A stretch of DNA of 41,072 bases from Patescibacteria group bacterium (GTDB lineage Bacteria; Patescibacteriota; Microgenomatia; Levybacterales; UBA12049): contig JAMDAA010000007.1 in NCBI GenBank assembly GCA_023484045.1, forward strand, positions 1-41,072. Direction: 5' to 3'. Shown here piece after piece: positions 17,702-26,295 of this stretch. The position numbers and the translations under genes were made by a program. The notes below the pieces were generated by a model. The model ran no database searches, had not been told where the DNA came from, and saw nothing but the letters and a program-made list of their open reading frames with translations. Each line of letters starts with the position of its first letter. The first letter of the stretch is position 1.

Positions 17702-18976
17702 TTATCTATTAGGAATTATTTTCTCTTTTCCTAAATATTTTTTTAAAACTTCCGGAATAATTATAGACCCATCTTCTTGTTGATAATTTTCTAAAATCGC
17801 GATTAGAATTCTTGGAGAAGCAATCACGGTATTATTCAAAGTATAGCAGTAATTAACATCTCCTTTCTTATTCTTAAATTTCATATTAAGTCGACGCGCT
17901 TGCCAATCGGTTAAATTGGAATTTGAGTGAGTTTCTCCATAATTATTTCTTGCCGGCATCCATGTTTCAATATCATACATTTTATATTTTCCTGCTCCCA
18001 TATCGCCAGTTGAATTTTGAATAACATGATAGGGCAACCCAAGCTCTTGCAGAATATTTTCAGAAATAGACTGCATAAGCCTAAAAAGCTCTTCGGATTC
18101 TTCTAATTTATTTTTACAAATTACTACCTGTTCAACTTTAGTAAATTCATGAACTCTATACAAACCGCGAACATCTTTACCATAGTCTCCGACCTCCGAT
18201 CGATAACATTGAGTCAAGGCACATACTTTAATTGGTAAATCTTTTTCGTTCAGCACCTTGTCAGAAAAGTATGCCAAAAGAGACGGCTCTGAAGTCCCGG
18301 CTAAAAATGTTGGAGTTTTAATTTCGTCACCGCTTTCTAGCTTTCCTGGGTTAGCCAGCTGGTAAACATCTTGTTTTCCAAATGGAAAATGGCCGCTACC
18401 AACTAGAGCAAATTCATGAAGTAACGTAGGCGGAACCATCGGTACAAATCCGTTAGAAGTTATTTTCTCCAATGCAAAATTTAAAACAGCCCAATGAAGA
18501 AGCGCTCCTTCATTCTTCAAATAATAGCCGCGGAATCCGGAAGTCTTAGTTCCGGCAGACAAATCAACTATGTCCAAATTCTTGCCTAATTCTATGTGAT
18601 CTTTAATAGGAAAATTAAACTTTGGAATTTCTCCCCACTTAAAAATTTCTTTATTAGACTTGCTGTCCGGACCAACAGGAGTATCAGGAGTAGGAATATT
18701 GGGAGTGATTAGCATTAAATAATTAAACTTATCTTCTACTAATTTTAATTTATCTTCTAACCCACCCAATTCTTCTTTAATCCTTTTTCCTTTTTCGATA
18801 TTTTTTTCTCTTGCTACTTCATTCCTTTTTTGACGCAAACCTTGAACCTTTTCTCCAAGCTCTCGTCTCTCTTTATCGAGTTTTAATAACTCATTTACAT
18901 CAAGCTTAATTCCTTTATCTTCTACGGCTTTTTTTACAATCTCGGGATTTTCCCTTATAAATTTTATATCAATCAT
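17702..18976 (-). CDS. serS: Seryl-tRNA synthetase
   Basis: MIDIKFIRENPEIVKKAVEDKG; TPTFLAGTSEPSLLAYF; YRSEVGDYGKDVRGLYRVHEFTKVEQ; class II motifs. Confidence 0.97.
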   Translation of the reverse strand: MIDIKFIRENPEIVKKAVEDKGIKLDVNELLKLDKERRELGEKVQGLRQKRNEVAREKNIEKGKRIKEELGGLEDKLKLVEDKFNYLMLITPNIPTPDTPVGPDSKSNKEIFKWGEIPKFNFPIKDHIELGKNLDIVDLSAGTKTSGFRGYYLKNEGALLHWAVLNFALEKITSNGFVPMVPPTLLHEFALVGSGHFPFGKQDVYQLANPGKLESGDEIKTPTFLAGTSEPSLLAYFSDKVLNEKDLPIKVCALTQCYRSEVGDYGKDVRGLYRVHEFTKVEQVVICKNKLEESEELFRLMQSISENILQELGLPYHVIQNSTGDMGAGKYKMYDIETWMPARNNYGETHSNSNLTDWQARRLNMKFKNKKGDVNYCYTLNNTVIASPRILIAILENYQQEDGSIIIPEVLKKYLGKEKIIPNR

Positions 18977-18989
18977 ATTTAATACTTTT

Positions 18990-19607
18990 TTAATCTTTTA
19001 GTCTTAAAATCTTTGCAATTGTCGGCTTAAGCCAAACAATTGCTTTATACCTGTGATTATATCGCTTTTGTTCATTAATGGTCAATTGATCTTCATGGTA
19101 ATATTTTTTTATTTCAGGTAAATAAAAAAATGAACGATAAGGATAACCTTTTAATAATTTTAAAAACGGTTTTTTTGCGATAATTCCTTCTACCTCACCT
19201 TTTACGCTATAAACTTTTCCGTTTGGCAAAGCGAATGAAACGACTGCGCGAAAATATGCTTTCCGATTATTATCCGGAAGATTTTTTGAAATTTTTAACA
19301 TGTGATTTATTAATTCTTCATCTGTTGACTCGTGACCCAACCATCTCCTACTTTTTATTCCGGGCTTCCCGTTTAAAGCGCTTATTTCGATCCCGCCGTC
19401 GTCTGCAATCGTTGGAAGATTCGATAATTTTGCATAAAACATAGCTTTCTTTTTTGAATTCTCTTTATAAGTTTTACCATTCTCTTCGATATCTTCTTTT
19501 ATTTTTAAATCATCGAGGGAATAAATTTTCAGCGGCAAACCCGAAAGAAAATTTTTAAATTCATTAAGTTTTCCGGAGTTTCTAGTAGCAATAAGAAGCT
19601 TATTCAT
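18990..19607 (-). CDS. rdgB: Non-canonical purine NTP pyrophosphatase (RdgB/HAM1)
   Basis: LLIATRNSGKLNEFKNFL...TYKENSKKKAMFYAK...ADDGGIEISALNGKPGIKSRRW. Confidence 0.93.
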   Translation of the reverse strand: MNKLLIATRNSGKLNEFKNFLSGLPLKIYSLDDLKIKEDIEENGKTYKENSKKKAMFYAKLSNLPTIADDGGIEISALNGKPGIKSRRWLGHESTDEELINHMLKISKNLPDNNRKAYFRAVVSFALPNGKVYSVKGEVEGIIAKKPFLKLLKGYPYRSFFYLPEIKKYYHEDQLTINEQKRYNHRYKAIVWLKPTIAKILRLKD

Positions 19608-21877
19608 TAGTAGACAATTCCGAATAACTCAATTTCTCCTCCACAGTATTTTATAATTTTTCCGCAGGCTTCCCTTAGCACCTCTTCGACTTTTTTTGGA
19701 CTAATATCATAAACTCCATCAACATTAATATAAAGATTTTTTGTAGATAATTGCACTAAAGTCCTTTGAGCATCCCTATAATTAAAGTCTAAATTAAATC
19801 CTCCTTTTTGATCAAAATATGCAATTTCTCCTTTTCTGTACTTTGTTTGTGTTTCTTCACCTAGCAATAAGATTTCTTCTCCTTCTTTTGCAAAACGAAG
19901 ACTGGTCGGGAACTCGATCTTGTCCAGATCAAATGCTCCGACTGAAACATGGTTTTTCATAACAATTAAATTATAAGCATCAACGCAAGTATTAACGTTA
20001 TATAAGCCCTTTTTTAGCGCAACTCTCCTAAGAAGAGCCTCAGGACTCGGCCGCCTTGAGTGCCAATCAATTCCTGTTTCTTTATATAATCTTCTATAAC
20101 TTAAGACTTCGAGATATTCGTTTATAGCTTCTGTTGTCAAACCTCCCAAAGATTTTGATAAATCCTTTTTTTCTTTTTCCAAATTTTCATTTATTTTTTT
20201 TATTTCAACTCCTTTTATAATCGCAACTCCCACAGATATCGATGGGAATTTATCTTTAACTTCATTGTCAATTAAGAATATTTCCGGATTATTTAGCTTT
20301 TGAAATCCTGATTCTCTTTTATTATTAGTATAATAATACGTATCATTAGAGTATGTTTCTGCGAATCTTTTTTTAACAAAATCTTTTGCCAATGAAAGAA
20401 TTAACCATGCGGCTTTTGGGCCATGGTCTTTTCCGAGAAGCGAAATATAAATTGATGAAAAGGCATCCTTCGAAGGCAACTCTATTTCTTTTGACCATCC
20501 ATAGATATTTTTTTGAAAATCTTCTGCATCCCATTTTTTATCGAGTTCTGATGAAATTTTGCGTAAAAATTCTTTTTGTTTTTGCGATAAATTTTTTACT
20601 GCATCCGGAATTTTTTGTTGCACTAAAAACTTTTCTGATTCGGGCGCGTATTTTTCAACCCAAACTTTTGCGTACCTCGCCCATTTTCCCAAACCTTCTT
20701 TTTTTATTTCATCTTCCATATTCGGCATTTGCACCCATTGCGCCAGAACAGAAAAACGGATTCTTGGAGGGTGTATAGGTTTCTCAATTTGAGAAAGTTC
20801 AAATGCTTTCACTAATTCTTCATTGGTATTATTTCCGCCAGAGGCGGATCGTCCTCTGGACGAAAAATATTCATCCGAAGCTTTTTGATAAGAATCATAA
20901 ATCTTAGGTATAAGATCTGTATTGTAAACTGTAAATTCGACTGCCTGGTTTGGAGGAGTTTTAATTATTGAAAATCTAATTAGCTCAGGAGGCATAACCT
21001 GAAATAAATCATCGGATGATAATCCTATCCCTTTAGAAGATGACATTTTTTTACCGCCGGACAACAAATGTTCATAAGGAATTTTCATCGGCATCTTTTT
21101 CCCAAAGACTTCTTCACAGATTTTTCCGGAAACATCATAAGATCCGCCTTTTGACGCATGATCTTTACCCGCCGCTTCTATCGTAATATTAAAGAGTGCC
21201 CATTTTGCTGCCCATTCAACTCGCCAAACAAGTTTACCATTTCCATTAAAAGGAGACATTTCTCCTCTCTCTCCACAACCTTTTGCCCAGTTAACCATAT
21301 TTTCTTCACAGATAAATTCAACTTTTTCACCATCCCAACCAATAACTTTTGTTGTACCTAATTTTTGACAATTCGGACAAATCACCTGAAAAGGAAACCA
21401 GTCTTCTGGTTTTTGAGAACCAGAAACTTCTTTATAAATTTTTCTTATTTTATCTGCATTGTCTAAGGCTTTTTTTATCCATTCATTGAATTTCCCTTCT
21501 TTGTAAAGTTTCTCGACCCGATAAATTTTTCCCGCGATATTTAATTTTTTAAAAACATCGAGCATTTTATCCATAAAATAATCTGCAAAAGTACCCTTAT
21601 TATTCGGTCCAGGAACTAAAAAAAGAGGATAACCAAAATATTTTTCGTGAGTTTTTAATAGCTCTTTTGGTAACCCATCAACCGGATCCATATCGTCGAT
21701 TCCGAAAATAAATTCCGTTTTTGGGTTTTTTTCTTTTGCGACCCGGTAAATAACATCATGGAGAACCGGTCCTTTTATTGAACCGGCATGAACCATTCCC
21801 GAAGGAGTCCATGAATCATTAATAATCTGTTTTCCCTTGACATTTTCCAATAACTTATCCGCCCAAAACATATTCAT
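19607..21877 (-). CDS. lysS: Class I lysyl-tRNA synthetase with C-terminal B3/B4 (PheRS-beta-like) domain
   Basis: SWTPSGMVHAGSIKGPVLHDVIYR, class I KMSSSKG; C-terminal about 230 aa contains IDWHSRRPSPEALLRRVALKKGLYNVNTCVDAYNLIVMKNHVSVGAFDLDKI, typical of B3/4 domains. Confidence 0.9.
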   Translation of the reverse strand: MNMFWADKLLENVKGKQIINDSWTPSGMVHAGSIKGPVLHDVIYRVAKEKNPKTEFIFGIDDMDPVDGLPKELLKTHEKYFGYPLFLVPGPNNKGTFADYFMDKMLDVFKKLNIAGKIYRVEKLYKEGKFNEWIKKALDNADKIRKIYKEVSGSQKPEDWFPFQVICPNCQKLGTTKVIGWDGEKVEFICEENMVNWAKGCGERGEMSPFNGNGKLVWRVEWAAKWALFNITIEAAGKDHASKGGSYDVSGKICEEVFGKKMPMKIPYEHLLSGGKKMSSSKGIGLSSDDLFQVMPPELIRFSIIKTPPNQAVEFTVYNTDLIPKIYDSYQKASDEYFSSRGRSASGGNNTNEELVKAFELSQIEKPIHPPRIRFSVLAQWVQMPNMEDEIKKEGLGKWARYAKVWVEKYAPESEKFLVQQKIPDAVKNLSQKQKEFLRKISSELDKKWDAEDFQKNIYGWSKEIELPSKDAFSSIYISLLGKDHGPKAAWLILSLAKDFVKKRFAETYSNDTYYYTNNKRESGFQKLNNPEIFLIDNEVKDKFPSISVGVAIIKGVEIKKINENLEKEKKDLSKSLGGLTTEAINEYLEVLSYRRLYKETGIDWHSRRPSPEALLRRVALKKGLYNVNTCVDAYNLIVMKNHVSVGAFDLDKIEFPTSLRFAKEGEEILLLGEETQTKYRKGEIAYFDQKGGFNLDFNYRDAQRTLVQLSTKNLYINVDGVYDISPKKVEEVLREACGKIIKYCGGEIELFGIVY

Positions 21878-21912
21878 ATCTTACTCCTTTTTACTATCTT
21901 ATAAAAGCTTTT

Positions 21913-22884
21913 TCATTTTTTACTGTCGTCTAGAAATCGCGCCATTTTCGTCCCGGGACCATCTGGATCATAAACGTGTTTTACCCATACAATAATATCT
22001 GTATCTTGAAGCAATAAAACCACATTTTCCTGTACCGCTTTTCTTATCCCACTATCGGGACTATTCAAATAGTCACCATATGTCATCTCTTCTATTGTGC
22101 CTCCTTTTTCATCGTATAAGCCATTTGTGTTTTTCCATAAAATTAACTCTTTTGCTCCCAAGACATACGCCATTATCGCTGCCGAATAATCCGAACAATT
22201 ACGGCCTAAAATCGTAACCATTCCATCTTTTGTTCCACCAAAAAAACCGGTAATAATCGGTACTTTGCCTTTTTGTATATGTGTACTGACTAATCTTCGA
22301 GCGTTTTCTTGGGTTTTTTCAAGATCTGGGTTTGCGCTTAAGAAATTACTGTCTGTTTCAATAATATGATCTGTATTTAAAGCCACTGCCTCTATCCTTA
22401 ATTCCTGACATCTTGCTTCCAATAGTAAAGCAGAAAATTGTTCTCCGTAGGAAAAAATCCTTGCTTTATTAGCATCTGTAGATGGAAAGATATTACGGGC
22501 GCTAAAACGTAAATCATTGTAGATACCGATATAATTATTTAGTAGTTCTTCTCTTCTTTTACTTGATAAATGCAGTTTTTCGATAACTTCTCTATGCGAA
22601 GAATCTATGTCTAAAAGCCGGTCTTCGATTAAGTTACCTTTTGTAATTTCATCTAATTTATCTGTTGTCCCTTTCATCGCAGAAACCACTACTACGGTAA
22701 CCCCATTATTTTTTTTGTAAGATGCGACAATATTAGCAGTCTGTTCAATCGAAACAGCATCTCCCATTGAAAATCCACCGAATTTCATAACATATAAATC
22801 GGTCGTTTTTTCCCGTTCCAAAACAGTATTTGATTCTAAAACGTCTAAATTATCTCTTCTTTCTATTCTTGCCTCTGCAATCAT
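21913..22884 (-). CDS. Aspartokinase-like amino acid kinase without ACT domains
   Basis: VMKFGGFSMGDAVSIEQTANIV...VVVSAMKGTTDKL...SYGEQFSALLL...ITGFFGGTKDGMVTILGRNCSDYSAAIMAYVLGAKELILWKNTNGLY; ends at about 323 aa. Confidence 0.85.
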   Translation of the reverse strand: MIAEARIERRDNLDVLESNTVLEREKTTDLYVMKFGGFSMGDAVSIEQTANIVASYKKNNGVTVVVVSAMKGTTDKLDEITKGNLIEDRLLDIDSSHREVIEKLHLSSKRREELLNNYIGIYNDLRFSARNIFPSTDANKARIFSYGEQFSALLLEARCQELRIEAVALNTDHIIETDSNFLSANPDLEKTQENARRLVSTHIQKGKVPIITGFFGGTKDGMVTILGRNCSDYSAAIMAYVLGAKELILWKNTNGLYDEKGGTIEEMTYGDYLNSPDSGIRKAVQENVVLLLQDTDIIVWVKHVYDPDGPGTKMARFLDDSKK

Positions 22885-22907
22885 ATTTTTATCTTCTATT
22901 TTCCACT

Positions 22908-22930
22908 AAAAAACCCCTCTTCTGAGGGGC
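22908..22930 (-). terminator. Intrinsic terminator (downstream of greA)
   Basis: Reverse strand GCCCCTC-AGAA-GAGGGGTTTTTT. Confidence 0.8.
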
Positions 22931-22968
22931 TATGCTTTTGGCTTTAAATATTTACTTTAGACCAAGAC

Positions 22969-22992
22969 AAAAACCCCTCTCAAAAGGTTTTT
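22969..22992 (-). terminator. Second hairpin with U-tract downstream of greA
   Basis: AAAAACC...GGTTTTT inverted repeat. Confidence 0.55.
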
Positions 22993-23060
22993 CTTAGTCA
23001 TACTTAGTAAAACTAAATTTTGATTTTTCATTAATTAACAAGATACCACAACTTTCGTGG

Positions 23061-23534
23061 CTAGTCAACATCTATTATCGTATAATTAATCTTACCCGCT
23101 GGCGCATCAACCTGAACTTTTTCGCCGACTTCTTTTCCGATTAAAGCTTTACCGAGAGGGGATTCGTGAGAAATTTTTTTCTCTTTAGGATCCGCTTCCC
23201 ATTCTCCGACCAACATAAACACTTCTTTTTTACCGTCGACGTGAAGTGTGACTTTTGAGCCGAGTTTTATGGTCTTTTTTCCGCCTTTAGAAGAAGTTTC
23301 ATGAATTAAATTTACCTGTTTTAATAATTCGCTGAGTTCTTCGATCCTACCGTCGATAAATGAAAGCTCGTCGCGCGCCGCGACATACTCGGCGTTTTCG
23401 GAAAGATCACCCATGTTTCGCGCCTGAGTAACTCTTTCTAAAACTTCCGGTCTTTTTATTTTTGTAAGATCTTCGTGTTCTTTTTTAAGTTCTCCTAAAC
23501 CTTCTTTTGTCAGATAAATTTTTTTATTTTTCAT
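23061..23534 (-). CDS. greA: Transcription elongation factor GreA
   Basis: YLTKEGLGELKKEHEDL...ARNMGDLSENAEYVAARDELSFIDGRIEEL...ESPLGKALIGKEVGEKVQV. Confidence 0.97.
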   Translation of the reverse strand: MKNKKIYLTKEGLGELKKEHEDLTKIKRPEVLERVTQARNMGDLSENAEYVAARDELSFIDGRIEELSELLKQVNLIHETSSKGGKKTIKLGSKVTLHVDGKKEVFMLVGEWEADPKEKKISHESPLGKALIGKEVGEKVQVDAPAGKINYTIIDVD

Positions 23535-23545
23535 AACTTTATTCT

Positions 23546-23577
23546 AAAAAATCCCTCAATATTAGTTAATCGAGGGA
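23546..23577 (-). terminator. Intrinsic terminator between the PPAT-DUF359 gene and greA
   Basis: Reverse strand TCCCTC...GAGGGATTTTTT. Confidence 0.8.
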
Positions 23578-23655
23578 ATTAATATATAGAAAATTAAAAC
23601 GAATTGAATGTTATACCAAAGAAAAATCTTTGTCAATAACCTCTAGTAATAAGGC

Positions 23656-24690
23656 TTATTTTGAAGCTATTTTAAATCCTCTTAGAATATTATAGGCTTT
23701 TTCTTTAATTTCTTCGTCAACGTCGATTTTTACTATTCCTTTTCCCGGTTGACCATAAAGAACAGAAAAACCCAAAGGTGAATAGAGTAAAAATGGTAAC
23801 ACCGAAAGATCTTCTTCTCCGTTAACCTTGAGAATTAAATATCGATTTTTATCCAAAGATTTAAAAATCTCGTCGATCGATCTAAAAATATTCGGAGTTA
23901 AGCATCCGGGCGGGCTGGAAGCTCCGACAACTTTCTCTTTACCCGAAAATCCGATTTCTTTCAAATTCAAAAATTTAACTTTTCTTTCGACAAGAAAATC
24001 AACCACAGAAATTTTCGGCTTTAAAGATTTTGACAAAAAAGAATTAACAATATAATCCCCGACTGCTATTATTTTTTGCAAATCTAATCTTTCGTTCTTT
24101 AAGTAATTATTAAAATCTTCGATTAGGATACCAAAAGGATTTTTGAGTTCCATCCGTAATTTTTCCGAAAGAATTAATTTATTGTTAATAAATAAATTAT
24201 CTATATATAATTGCCCCTCTCTATTAATCTGTCCGTTTCTTATTCTTTCCGAAGAGATAGGTTTTCCGTCTTTTGCCAAAGAAAAAGGACAAATGATTAT
24301 TTCAAGTACTGGAAGATTTTTAATTTTCCTGTATTTATTAATAATTTTAGCGCCTTTTATTGTTTCTGAGGAAGTAAAAATCGCCTGGATCGATAAATTT
24401 TTCGAAAGTGTCGGTCCAAAAACATCATCAATTTTAATTATTTCTACCCTTTTTGATAATTTTTCTTTTGAAAAAAAATCAATAAGGTTTTTTACCCTAA
24501 CATCACAAGTTTCGATCCCATTATTAGATTTATTTTTTTTAATATATTTTTCGCTCGTTATTCCGATAATAATTTTTTGACTTTGAGAAAGCGCAAATCT
24601 CAAAAATTCTTTGTGCCCTTTATGAAAATGATCAAACGTTCCCCCGCAAACAGACAATTTAAATCTATACATGTTTTTTAATTTTTGCAT
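23656..24690 (-). CDS. Archaeal-type pantetheine-phosphate adenylyltransferase fused to DUF359 (GTP-dependent dephospho-CoA kinase-like) domain
   Basis: N-terminus VCGGTFDHFHKGHKEFL...PISSERIRNG; C-terminus VGDYIVNSFL...VVDFLVERK...VNGEEDLSVLPFLLYSPLGFSVLYGQPGKGIVKIDV. Confidence 0.88.
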   Translation of the reverse strand: MQKLKNMYRFKLSVCGGTFDHFHKGHKEFLRFALSQSQKIIIGITSEKYIKKNKSNNGIETCDVRVKNLIDFFSKEKLSKRVEIIKIDDVFGPTLSKNLSIQAIFTSSETIKGAKIINKYRKIKNLPVLEIIICPFSLAKDGKPISSERIRNGQINREGQLYIDNLFINNKLILSEKLRMELKNPFGILIEDFNNYLKNERLDLQKIIAVGDYIVNSFLSKSLKPKISVVDFLVERKVKFLNLKEIGFSGKEKVVGASSPPGCLTPNIFRSIDEIFKSLDKNRYLILKVNGEEDLSVLPFLLYSPLGFSVLYGQPGKGIVKIDVDEEIKEKAYNILRGFKIASK

Positions 24691-25516
24691 TATACATCAA
24701 TAATGTTTTATTTTTTACATCGACCGGATGAAAAGCGATAAGATGATCCAAAATCACCTCTTTTGTCCGATGTTTTTTCATATACCAGAGTTGAACTTTT
24801 TTAAAAAAGCTGTCAAACAATCCCCTGTTTTTTTTATTAGTATCTTTATATTTCAGCCCCTTAGTATTGATTGCATTGGGAAGAAATTTATTCACCCAAC
24901 TGTTAGAAGCTAAAAATTTTTGATAAGTTTTATCCCTGTCGAAAACAGGTTTCATTTGGGCAATTTCATGCGCAGTGTATAAATCTTGTCTGTTTTTTTC
25001 AAAATAAATCGCACTCTCATCAATTAACATATTGACACAGATTTTATTTTCAACACTTTGGTCATTTCTTTTTCGACGCAAGCCTAAAATTTCGAGCAAA
25101 AACATGATAAAAAAACGCGTCATCCAAAGAGTATTTTTCTTTGTGATTACAAATAAATCTATGTCCTCTTTTTTATCCGCGTTTTTCATTGCGACGGTTC
25201 CGCTTATACCGATTAATAAAACCGTCGGAATTTTTGATAAATATGAAACAACTTTTTTTGCGATTCTTAATTTAATTTCGCTTTCTTTTTCTTTTTCGAT
25301 CCTTTTTTGAATAATACTATCCCTATTTTCTAGAAAATAAAACTTGTCTTTTTTTGAAATTGGACTTGGTAAATTTTTAAGATTTTTGAAAAATTCTTTT
25401 TTATTTATTTTCTTCTCACTTATTAAAAATTTCCAAATTTCTTCAAAGGTTAACGGATAATCAAAAATATCAGAATATATAAGAGTTTTTAAAATTGATC
25501 TTTTTATGTTCAGCAC
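24665..25516 (-). CDS. Nucleotidyltransferase-fold protein (GTG start)
   Basis: LLIGISGTVAMKNADKKEDIDLFVITKKNTLWMTRF; GTG preceded by TATAAT-N6. Confidence 0.7.
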   Translation of the reverse strand: MLNIKRSILKTLIYSDIFDYPLTFEEIWKFLISEKKINKKEFFKNLKNLPSPISKKDKFYFLENRDSIIQKRIEKEKESEIKLRIAKKVVSYLSKIPTVLLIGISGTVAMKNADKKEDIDLFVITKKNTLWMTRFFIMFLLEILGLRRKRNDQSVENKICVNMLIDESAIYFEKNRQDLYTAHEIAQMKPVFDRDKTYQKFLASNSWVNKFLPNAINTKGLKYKDTNKKNRGLFDSFFKKVQLWYMKKHRTKEVILDHLIAFHPVDVKNKTLLMYNAKIKKHV

Positions 25517-25588
25517 GTCAAAATTATACTACGATCAATTCAAAACTTCGAATTATAGCTACAAATTTTTAAAAGTGGTATATTCATA

Positions 25589-26257
25589 ATGCAAAATCTT
25601 ATGTTTAGATGTAATGTCCAATTTTACTCAAATACTCCCGACGATACTCATTGTTATCAAGCAGCGATTTGTATGGTTTTAAAATATTTTTTGTCGAAGA
25701 AAGAATTTGACTGGAAAAAACTCGAAAAACTTTCCGCTAAAAAAAATGGGTTATGGACTTGGCCAACACAATCATTAATTAATTTCCATAAAATGGGTTT
25801 TAGCATAATAGACATGGACAATTTTAATATAGAAGAATTTATTAAAAACGGAGGAAATTATTTAATCAAAAAGTACGGAAAAGAAGTAGGAGAAGCACAA
25901 ATAAAACATAGTGACATTGAAAACGAAAGAAGAATTTATAAAAAATATTTAAAACTTAATCTTCATCAACAAAAATTACCATCGATTAAGGATATCAAGA
26001 ATTTATTATATAAAGGGTATTTAATCATCTGCAACGTTAACTCAAAAGCCCTAAATAATAAAAATGGATATTGCGGTCATATGGTAGTCGTATGCGGATA
26101 TGACGATAAAAATCTATATCTTCATGACCCTGGTTTACCACCGCTTAAAAATAGAAAAATTTCTTATCGATTATTTAATAAAGCCTGGGGATACCCAAAT
26201 AAGGATGCAAATAATTTAACTGGTTTCAAATATCCAAAAGGGTACTCGAGAATGTAA
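25589..26257 (+). CDS. C39-like peptidase domain protein
   Basis: DDTHCYQAAICMVLKYF (Cys), CGHMVVVCGYDDKNLYLHDPGL (His/Asp). Confidence 0.8.
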   Translation: MQNLMFRCNVQFYSNTPDDTHCYQAAICMVLKYFLSKKEFDWKKLEKLSAKKNGLWTWPTQSLINFHKMGFSIIDMDNFNIEEFIKNGGNYLIKKYGKEVGEAQIKHSDIENERRIYKKYLKLNLHQQKLPSIKDIKNLLYKGYLIICNVNSKALNNKNGYCGHMVVVCGYDDKNLYLHDPGLPPLKNRKISYRLFNKAWGYPNKDANNLTGFKYPKGYSRM

Positions 26258-26274
26258 AGGTGTAACCTTTACGT
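26252..26274. repeat. Inverted repeat ATGTAAAGGT-GTA-ACCTTTACGT overlapping the stop codon
   Basis: Same architecture as 2896-2918. Confidence 0.75.
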
Positions 26275-26295
26275 GTCTTACTATTATTTTAATAT

